Assembly: GCF_007992095.1 (NCBI RefSeq)
Contig: NZ_BJZP01000003.1
Coordinates: 248,001 to 312,000, forward strand
Direction of reading: 5' to 3'
Origin: Paenirhizobium naphthalenivorans
Lineage (GTDB): Bacteria; Pseudomonadota; Alphaproteobacteria; Rhizobiales; Rhizobiaceae
Length of the DNA: 64,000 nt
Of the stretch, positions 8,323-16,790 are shown piece after piece. The position numbers and the translations under genes were made by a program. Under the pieces are notes generated by a model. The model did no database searches, was not told the origin of the DNA, and worked only from the letters and a program-made list of their open reading frames with translations. Numbering within the stretch: the stretch's first letter is position 1; the number at the start of each line of letters is the position of its first letter.

Positions 8323-9613
8323 TGTCGTCTTCTCCTATGCCGTAGAGGCGTTTGCGGAATCCCGCCTTGTCTTGCAGATAGGTCCGCGACAGGCGGGATG
8401 CAACATATTCCCGAAAGCCATCGCTAAACCCTTCGTAGGCTTCATAAAAGCCCTGCTTGTCAAAAATGAAACGCGACACGAAGTCCATGGGCGTCATCTG
8501 CGCGATCAGTCGGTTGGTGAGCCACTGGTCGCGATGGTCGGGCCGCGCCCTGATCAGCAGGAAACGCCGGGCCGGCTCGACCTCCTCGATGCGAATGCTG
8601 CCGGAGACGCCGATCGCCCGGATCATCTCCTGCAGGAACGGGTAGGTCCCCTCGCCCGCAACACGATCAGCATTGCGGTGGATGAAAGTCTGCAACCACA
8701 CCGGCTCCACCTTGGAGAAGTCCATGGTCGGATCGCTCGCATAGGCGAGCGCAACGACCGCCATTTCGGCACGATGGGCGTAGAGCCCCGAGCCCTCCAC
8801 CCAGCTGGCGCGAGGAAGCTCGACCCGTCCGGTCTTGGTCAGAAAATCGAAGATCTGTGCCGGGTCCTTGATCGAGATATAGCTGACCTGCCACGGCCGC
8901 GAGCGGCGGAAGCCAGGCGCGGACGGATCGCAGATCACCGTGGTGATCTTGTCGTCGACGAACACATAGGTGCCGCCGAAGTGATTGGCCCAGAAAGCAT
9001 CGTGGCGGAACACCAGCTTGTCCGGCACCAGCACGTTCTGGCGGATGTCGCCAGTCAGGGTGGCCAGCTCCACCATGCGATTGAGCAGCGCGTCGTCACG
9101 CCAGGCATCGGGCTCGCTCTGCAACCGGTCGGACAGCCGGCGAAGCTCCGCGGCCTTGCCCAGCAGATCCTCGGCCGAGAGCACCTTGAACTGCACGGCA
9201 TTGATCGACAGCAGGTCCTCGAGGCTTTCGACCGTTGCCACCGAATCCTCGATCTCTCCGTAAAGCGCATCCTTGATGGTTACGGCATTGATCGCCCGCG
9301 CATTCGCGGTGAAGAACTCGTGCATCAGGCCGGCGGTATTGGAGAAACTCGTATGCACCACCGGCAGGCTCTCCTGCTCCGGCGTCAGGATGATGAAACG
9401 CCGGTTCACCCGGTTCGGATCGAGATAGTCCTTGTCGCCCAATTCGGCGGCGACCTGCGGTGAAAAGCCGGTCATATCGATGTCGAATTCGGAGAGCGCC
9501 GTCGGCCTCAGTCCGAACCCGGCCAGCGCCTTGTTGTAGCGCGCGATCAGATGCGGCTCGGTGACGGCGAGCAGCCGGCCATAGATCAGTTCGGCTTCAA
9601 GAAGACGGTTCAT
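8315..9613 (-). CDS. Conserved protein of unknown function (432 aa), likely DUF6638-type
   Basis: I recall this family only as an uncharacterised domain travelling with AAA ATPase and DUF2333 genes, so the DUF number is tentative. No membrane segment, signal peptide or catalytic motif is evident. The sequence is a mixed alpha/beta soluble protein with recognisable blocks ELIYGRLLAVTEPHLIARYN near the start, WANHFGGTYVFVDDK, and FRKRLYGIGEDD at the C-terminus. The start ATG 9613 overlaps the ATPase stop as ATGA and the stop overlaps the DUF2333 start, so it is produced in step with both. It could be an adaptor or substrate of the ATPase. Confidence 0.8.
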   Translation of the reverse strand: MNRLLEAELIYGRLLAVTEPHLIARYNKALAGFGLRPTALSEFDIDMTGFSPQVAAELGDKDYLDPNRVNRRFIILTPEQESLPVVHTSFSNTAGLMHEFFTANARAINAVTIKDALYGEIEDSVATVESLEDLLSINAVQFKVLSAEDLLGKAAELRRLSDRLQSEPDAWRDDALLNRMVELATLTGDIRQNVLVPDKLVFRHDAFWANHFGGTYVFVDDKITTVICDPSAPGFRRSRPWQVSYISIKDPAQIFDFLTKTGRVELPRASWVEGSGLYAHRAEMAVVALAYASDPTMDFSKVEPVWLQTFIHRNADRVAGEGTYPFLQEMIRAIGVSGSIRIEEVEPARRFLLIRARPDHRDQWLTNRLIAQMTPMDFVSRFIFDKQGFYEAYEGFSDGFREYVASRLSRTYLQDKAGFRKRLYGIGEDDNA

Positions 9614-11532
9614 GCCTGCCACCTGCCCTCCCGCTTCATCGCCTCGATCTCGCCGATCGCCCGCTCGCGCTGTCTCTCGCGCCGGATGATCTCGGTGACA
9701 GCCGCCTCGTCCGACTTGTCGGCATAGCGGAATTCGCTGTCGGCATAACGGTTGATCTCCTGCAGGATCATCTCCATCGTGACCGGCCCGCGCAGCTCGG
9801 CGATCATCGCCTTCTTCTCGTCGTAGCCCTTGTGCATGAAGGCCTCGGGTGTGACAAACCAGTCGTCGGGCAGTTCGACGTCCATCGCCCGCATCTTCAC
9901 CGCATCGGTGATGTTCTTGATCGCCCGGCCGGTGAAGCGCGGCTCGGCCAGCTTGATCTCGTGCAGATAGGCGCCGACGTCGGCGAGCGTCTCGATCTTG
10001 CCGCGCGCCCTCTCGAACCGCTCCCAAACCGCGACCAATCCGTCCTCCTCAGGGCGGCCGTGCTTTTCATAGGAGGTCGAGACCGCGCGCTTGATCTGCT
10101 GATTGGCAAACAGCTGATGCTGACCGAGCGGGATCGAATGGTTCTTGCCGATCAACAGCGCAAAGATGTCGATATAGTCCTCTTCCGTCTGCGGCCCGTC
10201 GATCAGCCAGCGCCCGCCGGCGCGCTGCCTCAGCGCGTCATCGACATTCTCCGGATAGTTGGAGAACATGCCGAAGGTGCAATTGCCGCGCACCACGGTG
10301 GACGCCCCGGCGAAAGCCTCCATCAGCACCGCCGTCACCTCGTGCTGGCCGGCCGACGCCCGGTCGTCCGACCGCTTCGCCGCCACCTGATCGACGTCGT
10401 CGATCGTGCCGAAGCCGATCACCCGCGGATTGACGACATTGTCGACGAAGGCCTTGGCGTTCTGCCCCGACTTGCCCTGATAGGACGAGATCTGGTCGAC
10501 ACCGAAATTCTCGTAGTGAAAGGCATACCCGGCGATCTGGCAGTAGTCGTTGAGCAGGCCGGCGATCATCTGGATCAGGATGGTCTTGCCGGTGCCCGGC
10601 ATACCGTCGCCGATGAAGGTGAACATGAAGCCGCCGAGCTCGACGAAAGGGTTCATCTGCCGGTCGAAGTCGTAGGCCATCAGCATCTTGGCGAGCTTCA
10701 TCGCCTGGAACTTGGCGATGTGATTGCCGATGATCTCTTCCGGTTTCTTGAAGGTCATCGACAGCGGCTTACGCCTTGCGCCGGGCGCCACATCGAAACC
10801 GTCGAGGGTGAAATCATCCTGATCGATGCGGATATGGGTGTTCTCGAACGATGAAAGCCCGGTGAACCGCGCCTTGCGGGTCAAAAGCCCGTCGATCGCC
10901 GCGCGGGCAAAGGCGCGCGTCCGCTGGCTGAGCGTCGCGTCGTCGGCAGCGCCTTTCAGCGCCGCATCGAGGCCCGCCACCATGCTCTTCAACGCATCCT
11001 GCGGCGTATCGAACAGAAAGTCCGGCTCGGGCGTATCGTTAACCGGCTCACCCTCTCCCGCAAGCGTCGAGAGGAGATAGGCGGCCAGCGAAAAAGCGGC
11101 GACATAGGCCGAGGTCGACAGAAGCGTCTTGAAGCGGCTCGCCTCCTCGCCCTGCAGGGGAGCCGCGACATTGCGGGCCTGCAATTGCTCGAGGTCGGTC
11201 TGCCGGCCGAACACCTCGCCCACCGCCAGCGCCACCTGGATGCCGCGCCGCACCCGGTAAAGCACCGTGTGCTGGGTCGGTGTCAGCAGCGGATCGCCGC
11301 TACCCGAAGACTGGATGGTCCGGGCCAGCTCCACCTCGCGGGTGCGCCGCACGCCGCCGGTCGAAACCGTCGGAACGAAGCGCCGCCCGGTGCCGGCAAG
11401 CGTCGTGCCGGCCGTCCCCTCGCCGGGATCGAGCGCCACGAACCGCGTCACCAGCGCCTGCGCCACCGCCAGATGCCGGGCGATCTCGTCCTCGCGAAGG
11501 GTGGTCAGCCCAGCATTCAATCCGTTACCCAT
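9610..11532 (-). CDS. AAA family ATPase of the SPFH-linked cluster
   Basis: A 640 aa ATPase. The N-terminal 260 residues are family-specific, with one hydrophobic segment (about 142-158, YVAAFSLAAYLLSTLAG) that could touch or cross the membrane. The AAA core follows, with Walker A GDGMPGTGKT (about 308-317), a Walker B-like IGFGTIDDVD (about 372-381) and a likely arginine finger in ALRQRAG. The shape is that of a remodelling ATPase rather than a transporter or protease (no HExxH motif). GAGGTC precedes the ATG. It is 3 bp after the 390 aa gene and overlaps the next gene by ATGA. Confidence 0.88.
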   Translation of the reverse strand: MGNGLNAGLTTLREDEIARHLAVAQALVTRFVALDPGEGTAGTTLAGTGRRFVPTVSTGGVRRTREVELARTIQSSGSGDPLLTPTQHTVLYRVRRGIQVALAVGEVFGRQTDLEQLQARNVAAPLQGEEASRFKTLLSTSAYVAAFSLAAYLLSTLAGEGEPVNDTPEPDFLFDTPQDALKSMVAGLDAALKGAADDATLSQRTRAFARAAIDGLLTRKARFTGLSSFENTHIRIDQDDFTLDGFDVAPGARRKPLSMTFKKPEEIIGNHIAKFQAMKLAKMLMAYDFDRQMNPFVELGGFMFTFIGDGMPGTGKTILIQMIAGLLNDYCQIAGYAFHYENFGVDQISSYQGKSGQNAKAFVDNVVNPRVIGFGTIDDVDQVAAKRSDDRASAGQHEVTAVLMEAFAGASTVVRGNCTFGMFSNYPENVDDALRQRAGGRWLIDGPQTEEDYIDIFALLIGKNHSIPLGQHQLFANQQIKRAVSTSYEKHGRPEEDGLVAVWERFERARGKIETLADVGAYLHEIKLAEPRFTGRAIKNITDAVKMRAMDVELPDDWFVTPEAFMHKGYDEKKAMIAELRGPVTMEMILQEINRYADSEFRYADKSDEAAVTEIIRRERQRERAIGEIEAMKREGRWQA

Positions 11533-11535
11533 GCG

Positions 11536-12708
11536 CTAGACCTCGCTGACGACATTATTGCCGGAAATGACGTGGACCTTGTAGTCGCCGAAGATCGCAT
11601 TGGCCTCGCCCGAGGCATAGAGCGCCTGATAGGCGTCATGCGGCACCAGCGCATGCTTCTCATAAGCCGAAACGCCCATGCGCGCGGCCTCGAGATCATT
11701 GGTATCAATGTGGAATTCCTGGCTCGCCGGGGTCGAAGAAAAGAAACCCTTCTGCGCCGGGCGCTCGGTCTTGGAAAACACCTCCTGCATGGTCCAGGTC
11801 AAGAGCCAGGCATTCTCGCTCTTGCGCACCCGCGACAGGATCTCGTTGATCCGCGCATTGTTCTCGGTGATGCCGGCCGAATAGAACGGCCCGAGCACGA
11901 TCCGTCGGAGCTGTTTTGGATGCAGGGTCGGAAAATCCTTGTCCATATTGGTGGCGATCGTCGCCGGTGTGAGTGCATAGGCGCCATTCTTGCCGGCAAA
12001 ATCGTCGAACTGGGCGGCGAGCTGCGGATTGAGCAAGCCTCCGACCGGCAGAGGAATATCGACATCCGGATTGAGCCTGCCGTCCTTGCCGACCAGAAGG
12101 CCGCGCACATTGTCGGAGGAATCCTCAATGCCGGCGATATAGATCATCGGCAACGTATTCGTCCCGTCGAAGACCGCCCAGGTCACGACATAATGCGGCC
12201 GCCCGGACTTTTCGCTCACCGTGACATGCACCGTCTCCGGCAGGACATAGGGCGAGAAGATGTCGCCCTTGCCGATCTGCTCGAGGTAGATCCGCTCAGC
12301 CATTTGCGACTGAAGGGCGGAAGGGAACGCCTTGTGCCGCAAGATGAAGTCGACCATTTCCGAGCGCATCGCCTTGGCGTCGGGCAGGTTGGCGAGCCGC
12401 TTTTCGGCGCTCAGCCGATCGTTCTCCAGCTCCAATACGTTCTGATAGACCGGAAAGCCGCTCTCGGCACGGGAGATGCGGAAATGCTCGGTGAAGCCGA
12501 TGCGGTTTTCCCAGCAGGCGAACGAGTTTTTCAGCCGCGCCAGATAGGGCAGCAGCAACGGACCAGCGAAACCGCTGCCCGGCAACGCCAGATCGGGGTT
12601 GGATAGATAGGTCTCCATCCCGCCGAGCGCGGCGCGGATGGAGTTGAAATACTGTGCAACGGGGGCGCCGTTCTGCTCAAGCATCGCCTGGGTTCTTCCA
12701 ATCTTCAT
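11536..12708 (-). CDS. Conserved hypothetical protein (390 aa) of the SPFH/AAA cluster
   Basis: I do not recognise the family. The protein looks soluble, without signal peptide or membrane segments. The first 130 residues are probably helical (IRAALGGMETYL, LELENDRLSAEKRL), followed by a beta-rich middle (VHVTVSEKSGRPHYVVTWAVF) and a C-terminal block with FGDYKVHVISGNNVVSEV. It lies 21 bp downstream of the SPFH gene and 3 bp upstream of the ATPase gene, which implies one mRNA and probably one complex. The Shine-Dalgarno is weak: GAGGG lies rather far upstream of ATG 12708. Confidence 0.8.
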   Translation of the reverse strand: MKIGRTQAMLEQNGAPVAQYFNSIRAALGGMETYLSNPDLALPGSGFAGPLLLPYLARLKNSFACWENRIGFTEHFRISRAESGFPVYQNVLELENDRLSAEKRLANLPDAKAMRSEMVDFILRHKAFPSALQSQMAERIYLEQIGKGDIFSPYVLPETVHVTVSEKSGRPHYVVTWAVFDGTNTLPMIYIAGIEDSSDNVRGLLVGKDGRLNPDVDIPLPVGGLLNPQLAAQFDDFAGKNGAYALTPATIATNMDKDFPTLHPKQLRRIVLGPFYSAGITENNARINEILSRVRKSENAWLLTWTMQEVFSKTERPAQKGFFSSTPASQEFHIDTNDLEAARMGVSAYEKHALVPHDAYQALYASGEANAIFGDYKVHVISGNNVVSEV

Positions 12709-12729
12709 CGTCGGTGCATCGCCGCACCC

Positions 12730-13635
12730 TCACTTCATACCGATGAAAGGCACGGCCGCTCCGGGGATCATCGTCGTCGGCAACTGGCCATTCCAGCGTT
12801 CCGCCGCCGTCAACTCGATCAGCGAGGGATTGTCGCGCAAGGCGGCGCCCTTGGCCCGGATGGCATCGGCTTCAGCTTCACCGGCAAGCCGTGTCGCTGT
12901 CGCCTGAGCTTCGGCCTGGGCGCGCACGGCGTCTGCCTGAGCATTGGCCTGGGTAACGGTGATCTCGGCCTGCACTTTCTCACGCTCGGCGTTCTGGCGC
13001 AGCTTCTGCACCTCGACTTCGGCCAGCATGCGGTTCTCGATCGACTGCTCGTAGACATCGGAAAAATCGATATTCTCGATCTGCACGCTGTCGATCAGCA
13101 CCGGCCCCTTGACGGCATCACGGATGGCCGCCTCGGTCTCGGCATTGAGTCGTCCGCGCTCCTGAATCGCCGTCACTGCATTGAACCGACCGAAGACATT
13201 CTTCGCCTGCTCGAACACGCGACGGTCGATCAGTCGCTCGACCAACCCCGCCTCGCTGCCGTAATTGGCATAGATGCGCTCGACCTCACCGGCCGGCAAG
13301 CGGTAGTTGACGGAAAGCTTGATCACCGCGGCCTGCTGGTCGCGCGAATAGGCCATGACATCGGCATAGATCTGCGCCCGGCTCTGCACGCTGATCTTCA
13401 CCACGCGGTCAAGGAAGGGAATCTTGAAACCCAAGCCGGGCTCCGCGGTGCCGACGATGGCTCCCGTTCTCAGGATGACGCCGCGTTCACCCTCGTCGAT
13501 CGTGTAGAAGGATTTAAGTCCGACGACGAAGGCGAAGAAAGCAAGCGCCGAATAAAGCGCGACCTTGCCGAGCCGCCCGGCTGCACCCATAGTACCCTCG
13601 CCGCCGGTTGCGGCACCCGAAAGAAATTTGGCCAT
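12730..13635 (-). CDS. SPFH / prohibitin family membrane scaffold protein
   Basis: A 301 aa protein with one N-terminal membrane anchor (about residues 25-45, VALYSALAFFAFVVGL), a band-7/SPFH domain (about 48-205, with GERGVILRTG and the prohibitin-like LIDRRVFEQAKNVFGRFNAV), and an Ala/Glu-rich coiled coil (about 210-270). Prohibitins form large ring or cage assemblies on the membrane, classically around AAA proteases. Here the AAA partner encoded two genes on has no protease domain. GGGGGA lies before the ATG. The family is secure; the partnership is inferred from the operon. Confidence 0.93.
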   Translation of the reverse strand: MAKFLSGAATGGEGTMGAAGRLGKVALYSALAFFAFVVGLKSFYTIDEGERGVILRTGAIVGTAEPGLGFKIPFLDRVVKISVQSRAQIYADVMAYSRDQQAAVIKLSVNYRLPAGEVERIYANYGSEAGLVERLIDRRVFEQAKNVFGRFNAVTAIQERGRLNAETEAAIRDAVKGPVLIDSVQIENIDFSDVYEQSIENRMLAEVEVQKLRQNAEREKVQAEITVTQANAQADAVRAQAEAQATATRLAGEAEADAIRAKGAALRDNPSLIELTAAERWNGQLPTTMIPGAAVPFIGMK

Positions 13636-13758
13636 ACAGTCCCCCGATAGAATTCGATGAAACGCTTGGGATCGGCAGAAGCAACGTGCGTTTCGCGAGG
13701 CGTGCCGGACGACGCCAGAAAGGTCGCCGTCCCGGCATCAAGTGCCCGAACGGACGCG

Positions 13759-14847
13759 TCACGACTTCACGTAATTGGCCGAATTATGCTTGTCGAGCAC
13801 CGTCTGGAAACGCCGGGCAAAGGCCTCGTCTGCAAGCTTCTTGCGGCGCTGGATGTCCTGGGTGGACAGCATGTTCTTCTCGTGCAGCTCCAGCAGATCG
13901 CCGATGTGGCGCTGCGCGGCGGCGCCGACGCCGGCCATGGTTTCCTCGGCAGCGGTATCGACCTGACTACCAAGCGTGTTGATCCTGTGCGCCACCTCCT
14001 GTTGGGCGGCCGTCTTCAGCGAGTCTTCCAGCGCCTTGTAGAGCACGATGCGCTGCTCGGTATCGATCGTCAGCTTGTTGATCAGCGTGTTCTGCGCGGC
14101 GATCTGGTTGTTGAGACTGTCGACGAAGGTCTGGAACATCGAGGTATAGCGTTCCAGCGTCTGGCTTTCGGCCAGAAGTTCCTGCTCCTTGGCCTGCGCC
14201 TGGTTGTATTCGGTTGCCAGCTTCGAGCGTTCGCCCTCGAGTTGGGTGCGGGCCGACTGATCGGTCGACGCGGCGATCCCGTTCTCGATGTCGAGCAGCA
14301 TCGGATTGAGCTCTTCAATGCGCTTCTGCGTCGTTTCCAGCGTCGCGATCGTCATTTTGCGCCGCTCGATCACCTGGATCAGGCTCGCCTCGGAGCTGCT
14401 GTAGCGCTGGTCCAGCACGGTGCGCTGGTCCTTGAGAATGCCGACGATGCTGTCGGACTTGGCCAGCAATTCCTGCAGATTGCCAGCAAGCGACATATTG
14501 CGCACCCGATCGGTGCGCATGCGCTGCGCCTTCTGTTTGGAGAAAATGCCGATGAATTTCTCGTAGCCGGTATAGCTCTTCATGCTCTCGAACTCGGCGC
14601 CGAACACATTGGTCGCATCCTCGAGCCCGATGATCAGATCGGCGATATTCGCCTCCATCACCTTCTGTTGCTTGATGACGTCCTCGATGCGGGCGTTCTC
14701 GATGTCGAAATTGACGTCGCCGAGCTTCGTGTCAGCCTTAGCGAACTGGTCGAGCACGACGCTAGACTGCTCCATCTTGCCCCTGACCTCGCTGACGATG
14801 GTACGGGTCTTTTCGATTTCGCTGTCGAAGGACTGAAGCGAGGCCAT
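13759..14847 (-). CDS. Coiled-coil protein, possibly TelA-like, first gene of the SPFH/AAA cluster
   Basis: A 362 aa, almost entirely helical, Gln/Glu/Lys-rich protein with no membrane segment. The pattern of long amphipathic helices, a short turn at GIFSKQKAQRM and a C-terminal run of alternating Gln/Asn/Leu helices ending in AFARRFQTVLDKHN recalls the toxic-anion-resistance TelA/KlaA proteins, but this is only a distant visual resemblance. The frame is open to 14898; ATG 14847 is chosen because GGGAGACG precedes it. It is 123 bp before the SPFH gene, the largest gap in the cluster, so a second promoter there is possible. Confidence 0.78.
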   Translation of the reverse strand: MASLQSFDSEIEKTRTIVSEVRGKMEQSSVVLDQFAKADTKLGDVNFDIENARIEDVIKQQKVMEANIADLIIGLEDATNVFGAEFESMKSYTGYEKFIGIFSKQKAQRMRTDRVRNMSLAGNLQELLAKSDSIVGILKDQRTVLDQRYSSSEASLIQVIERRKMTIATLETTQKRIEELNPMLLDIENGIAASTDQSARTQLEGERSKLATEYNQAQAKEQELLAESQTLERYTSMFQTFVDSLNNQIAAQNTLINKLTIDTEQRIVLYKALEDSLKTAAQQEVAHRINTLGSQVDTAAEETMAGVGAAAQRHIGDLLELHEKNMLSTQDIQRRKKLADEAFARRFQTVLDKHNSANYVKS

Positions 14848-15006
14848 GCGGTCGTCTCCCTGAACTGTCGCCGGATACCCATCCGGCCCAAACGGCATAT
14901 CACCGCAACCTTATAACAAATCAATGATATTAGAACCGCCGCAGCGACCGCCGGACAGAAAATTACGGATCTGATATGGAGGTTGGCACACCGCCCGCAA
15001 GAGCCG

Positions 15007-15050
15007 AAAAATAAAAACGGGCAGCGGCGATGTTTCGCGCCACTGCCCGT
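15007..15050 (-). terminator. Intrinsic terminator of the cytochrome c gene
   Basis: Stem ACGGGCAG/CTGCCCGT extended by GGCG/CGCC across one mismatch (15017-15050). On the minus strand it is followed by TTTTTATTTTT. A textbook Rho-independent terminator about 30 bp after the cytochrome c stop. Confidence 0.9.
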
Positions 15051-15078
15051 CAAGAAATGCGCCAGCTGGCCGCACCCG

Positions 15079-15462
15079 TTATTGGGCGGACGTGCTCTTC
15101 AGATAGGCGATGACGTTTGCGATGTCTTCAGGCTTCTTGAGGCCGGCAAATGCCATGATGGTGCCCTTGACCAGATCCTTCGGCTTGGGAAGGTATTCGG
15201 TCAGAAGCTCCTCGGTCCACACCTTGCCGTGCTCGCCGAATTCCTTCATTGCCTTGGAATACTTGAAGCCCTCCACGGTTGCGACCGGACGTCCCACAAC
15301 GCCCATCAGGCTCGGGCCAACCTTGTTCTTGGCTTCCGTGGCCGTGTGGCAGGCCTGGCATTGCTTGAACACCTTGGCGCCGGCGACGGCATCCCCTTCA
15401 GCAAAGGCTGCGCCCGCGGGAATGGTCAGCGAGGCAGCCAGGATCAGACAGCGAAGTTTCAT
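15079..15462 (-). CDS. Periplasmic class I cytochrome c
   Basis: A 127 aa electron carrier. It has a cleavable signal peptide (MKLRCLILAASLTIPAGAAFA), the covalent haem site CQACH shortly after it, and the axial methionine in GTIMAFAGL. The size and the helix ending IANVIAYLKSTSAQ match the short soluble cytochromes c-552/c2 that shuttle electrons between the bc1 complex and oxidases. ATG 15462 is preceded by GGGAGAG; the upstream in-frame codons lack a signal peptide. It is a single-gene unit between the SPFH cluster and choX. Confidence 0.93.
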   Translation of the reverse strand: MKLRCLILAASLTIPAGAAFAEGDAVAGAKVFKQCQACHTATEAKNKVGPSLMGVVGRPVATVEGFKYSKAMKEFGEHGKVWTEELLTEYLPKPKDLVKGTIMAFAGLKKPEDIANVIAYLKSTSAQ

Positions 15463-15753
15463 GAACTCTCCCTTTGGAATCCGTATCGCGCCGCGCGAAT
15501 GCGACGCGTTGGCGAATAGAATAGATGAACTGTGGACCATTTTCCACAGGACGCAATGCCGCGGTATTGACAGCGATCATGCGACGCCAAGGATTTCATA
15601 ACCTTGGCCGGGTCAAGCGCGACTAAAGAATCGACGGGAACAGGTCCATACCGCGTCGCAAACAGGGAGGGGTTTGAGGCGCAAATGCGCCCGCGCTTGC
15701 TTTTGTGATGTATAGAATGTTGACTTGGGAACATCAAAAAACGGGAGTCCAAC

Positions 15754-16710
15754 ATGTCCAAGCTCGCATTCCACCGCCTGGCCGTCGCGACCGCGACCGC
15801 CGTCATCGCCTTCGGTTTCACCCAGGCAAAGGCCGCTGAAGCACAAAGCTGTTCCACCGTCCGCTTCTCCGACGTCGGCTGGACCGACATCACCTCGACG
15901 ACCGCAACTGCATCGGTCATCCTCAAGGCACTCGGTTACGAAACCTCGGTCACCGTCCTGTCGCTGCCGGTGACCTACACCTCGATGAAAAACAAGGACA
16001 TCGATGTCTTCCTCGGCAACTGGATGCCGAGCCAGAGCAATGACATCAAGCCCTATCTCGACGACAAGTCGGTCGAATCCTTCGGCCCGAACCTCGAAGG
16101 CGCGAAGTACACGCTGGCGACCAACGCCAAGGGCGCCGAGCTCGGCATCAAGGATTTCGCCGACATCGCCAAGCACAAGGATGAGCTGGAAGGCAAGATC
16201 TACGGCATCGAGCCGGGCAATGACGGCAACCGTCTGGTGCTCGAAATGATCGAAAAGAACGAATTCGGTCTTGAAGGCTTCGAAGTGGTCGAATCCTCCG
16301 AACAGGGCATGCTCGCGCAGGTCGCCCGCTCGGAAAGCGACGGTGCGCCGGTGGTCTTCCTCGGCTGGGCTCCGCACCCGATGAACTCCACCTTCAAGCT
16401 GACTTACCTGACGGGCGGCGATGACGTCTTCGGCCCGAACTTCGGCGGCGCGTCGGTCTACACCAACATCCGCGCCGGCTACACCACCGAATGCCCGAAC
16501 GTCGGCAAATTCATCACCAACCTCAAGTTCTCGCTCGACATGGAAAATCAGGTCATGGGCGGCATTCTCAATGACGGCAAGGACCCGGAGGTCGCGGCGA
16601 CCGATTGGCTGAAGGCCAACGGCGCGGCCATCGAGCCCTGGCTCGCCGGCGTCACCACCAAGGATGGCGGCGACGGCTTGGCGTCCGTTAAGAGCGCCCT
16701 CGGCCTCTAA
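15754..16710 (+). CDS. choX: Choline ABC transporter substrate-binding protein
   Basis: A 318 aa periplasmic binding protein of the OpuAC/ProX family with a signal peptide (about residues 1-27, cleaved after AKA). Aromatic cage residues in GWTDITST, GNWMPSQ and FLGWAPHPMN are those that bind the choline ammonium group in ChoX. GGGAG lies before the ATG. It heads choX-choW-choV and is separated from choW by a hairpin that should keep the binding protein in excess. Choline taken up here would feed glycine betaine synthesis or catabolism; bet genes are not in this window. Confidence 0.95.
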   Translation: MSKLAFHRLAVATATAVIAFGFTQAKAAEAQSCSTVRFSDVGWTDITSTTATASVILKALGYETSVTVLSLPVTYTSMKNKDIDVFLGNWMPSQSNDIKPYLDDKSVESFGPNLEGAKYTLATNAKGAELGIKDFADIAKHKDELEGKIYGIEPGNDGNRLVLEMIEKNEFGLEGFEVVESSEQGMLAQVARSESDGAPVVFLGWAPHPMNSTFKLTYLTGGDDVFGPNFGGASVYTNIRAGYTTECPNVGKFITNLKFSLDMENQVMGGILNDGKDPEVAATDWLKANGAAIEPWLAGVTTKDGGDGLASVKSALGL

Positions 16711-16725
16711 CGACAAATGATCAAG

Positions 16726-16753
16726 GGAGCGGCGAAAGCCGCTCCTTCTTTCT
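16726..16753 (+). terminator. Intra-operon attenuator between choX and choW
   Basis: Perfect stem GGAGCGGC/GCCGCTCC with a GAAA tetraloop followed by TTCTTTCT, 15 bp after the choX stop. Its place inside the operon and the incomplete T-run fit partial termination or 3'-end protection of choX mRNA, a common device for high binding-protein to permease ratios. Confidence 0.75.
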
Positions 16754-16790
16754 CGGGAGTATGACAAGGCCGCGAAGGCACAGGGGAACT

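Noticed and set aside
9614-10027. Upstream extension of the 432 aa protein frame into the ATPase gene
   Set aside because: Overlaps the AAA coding region in another frame with Arg/Gly-rich nonsense translation; the ATGA start at 9613 is better.
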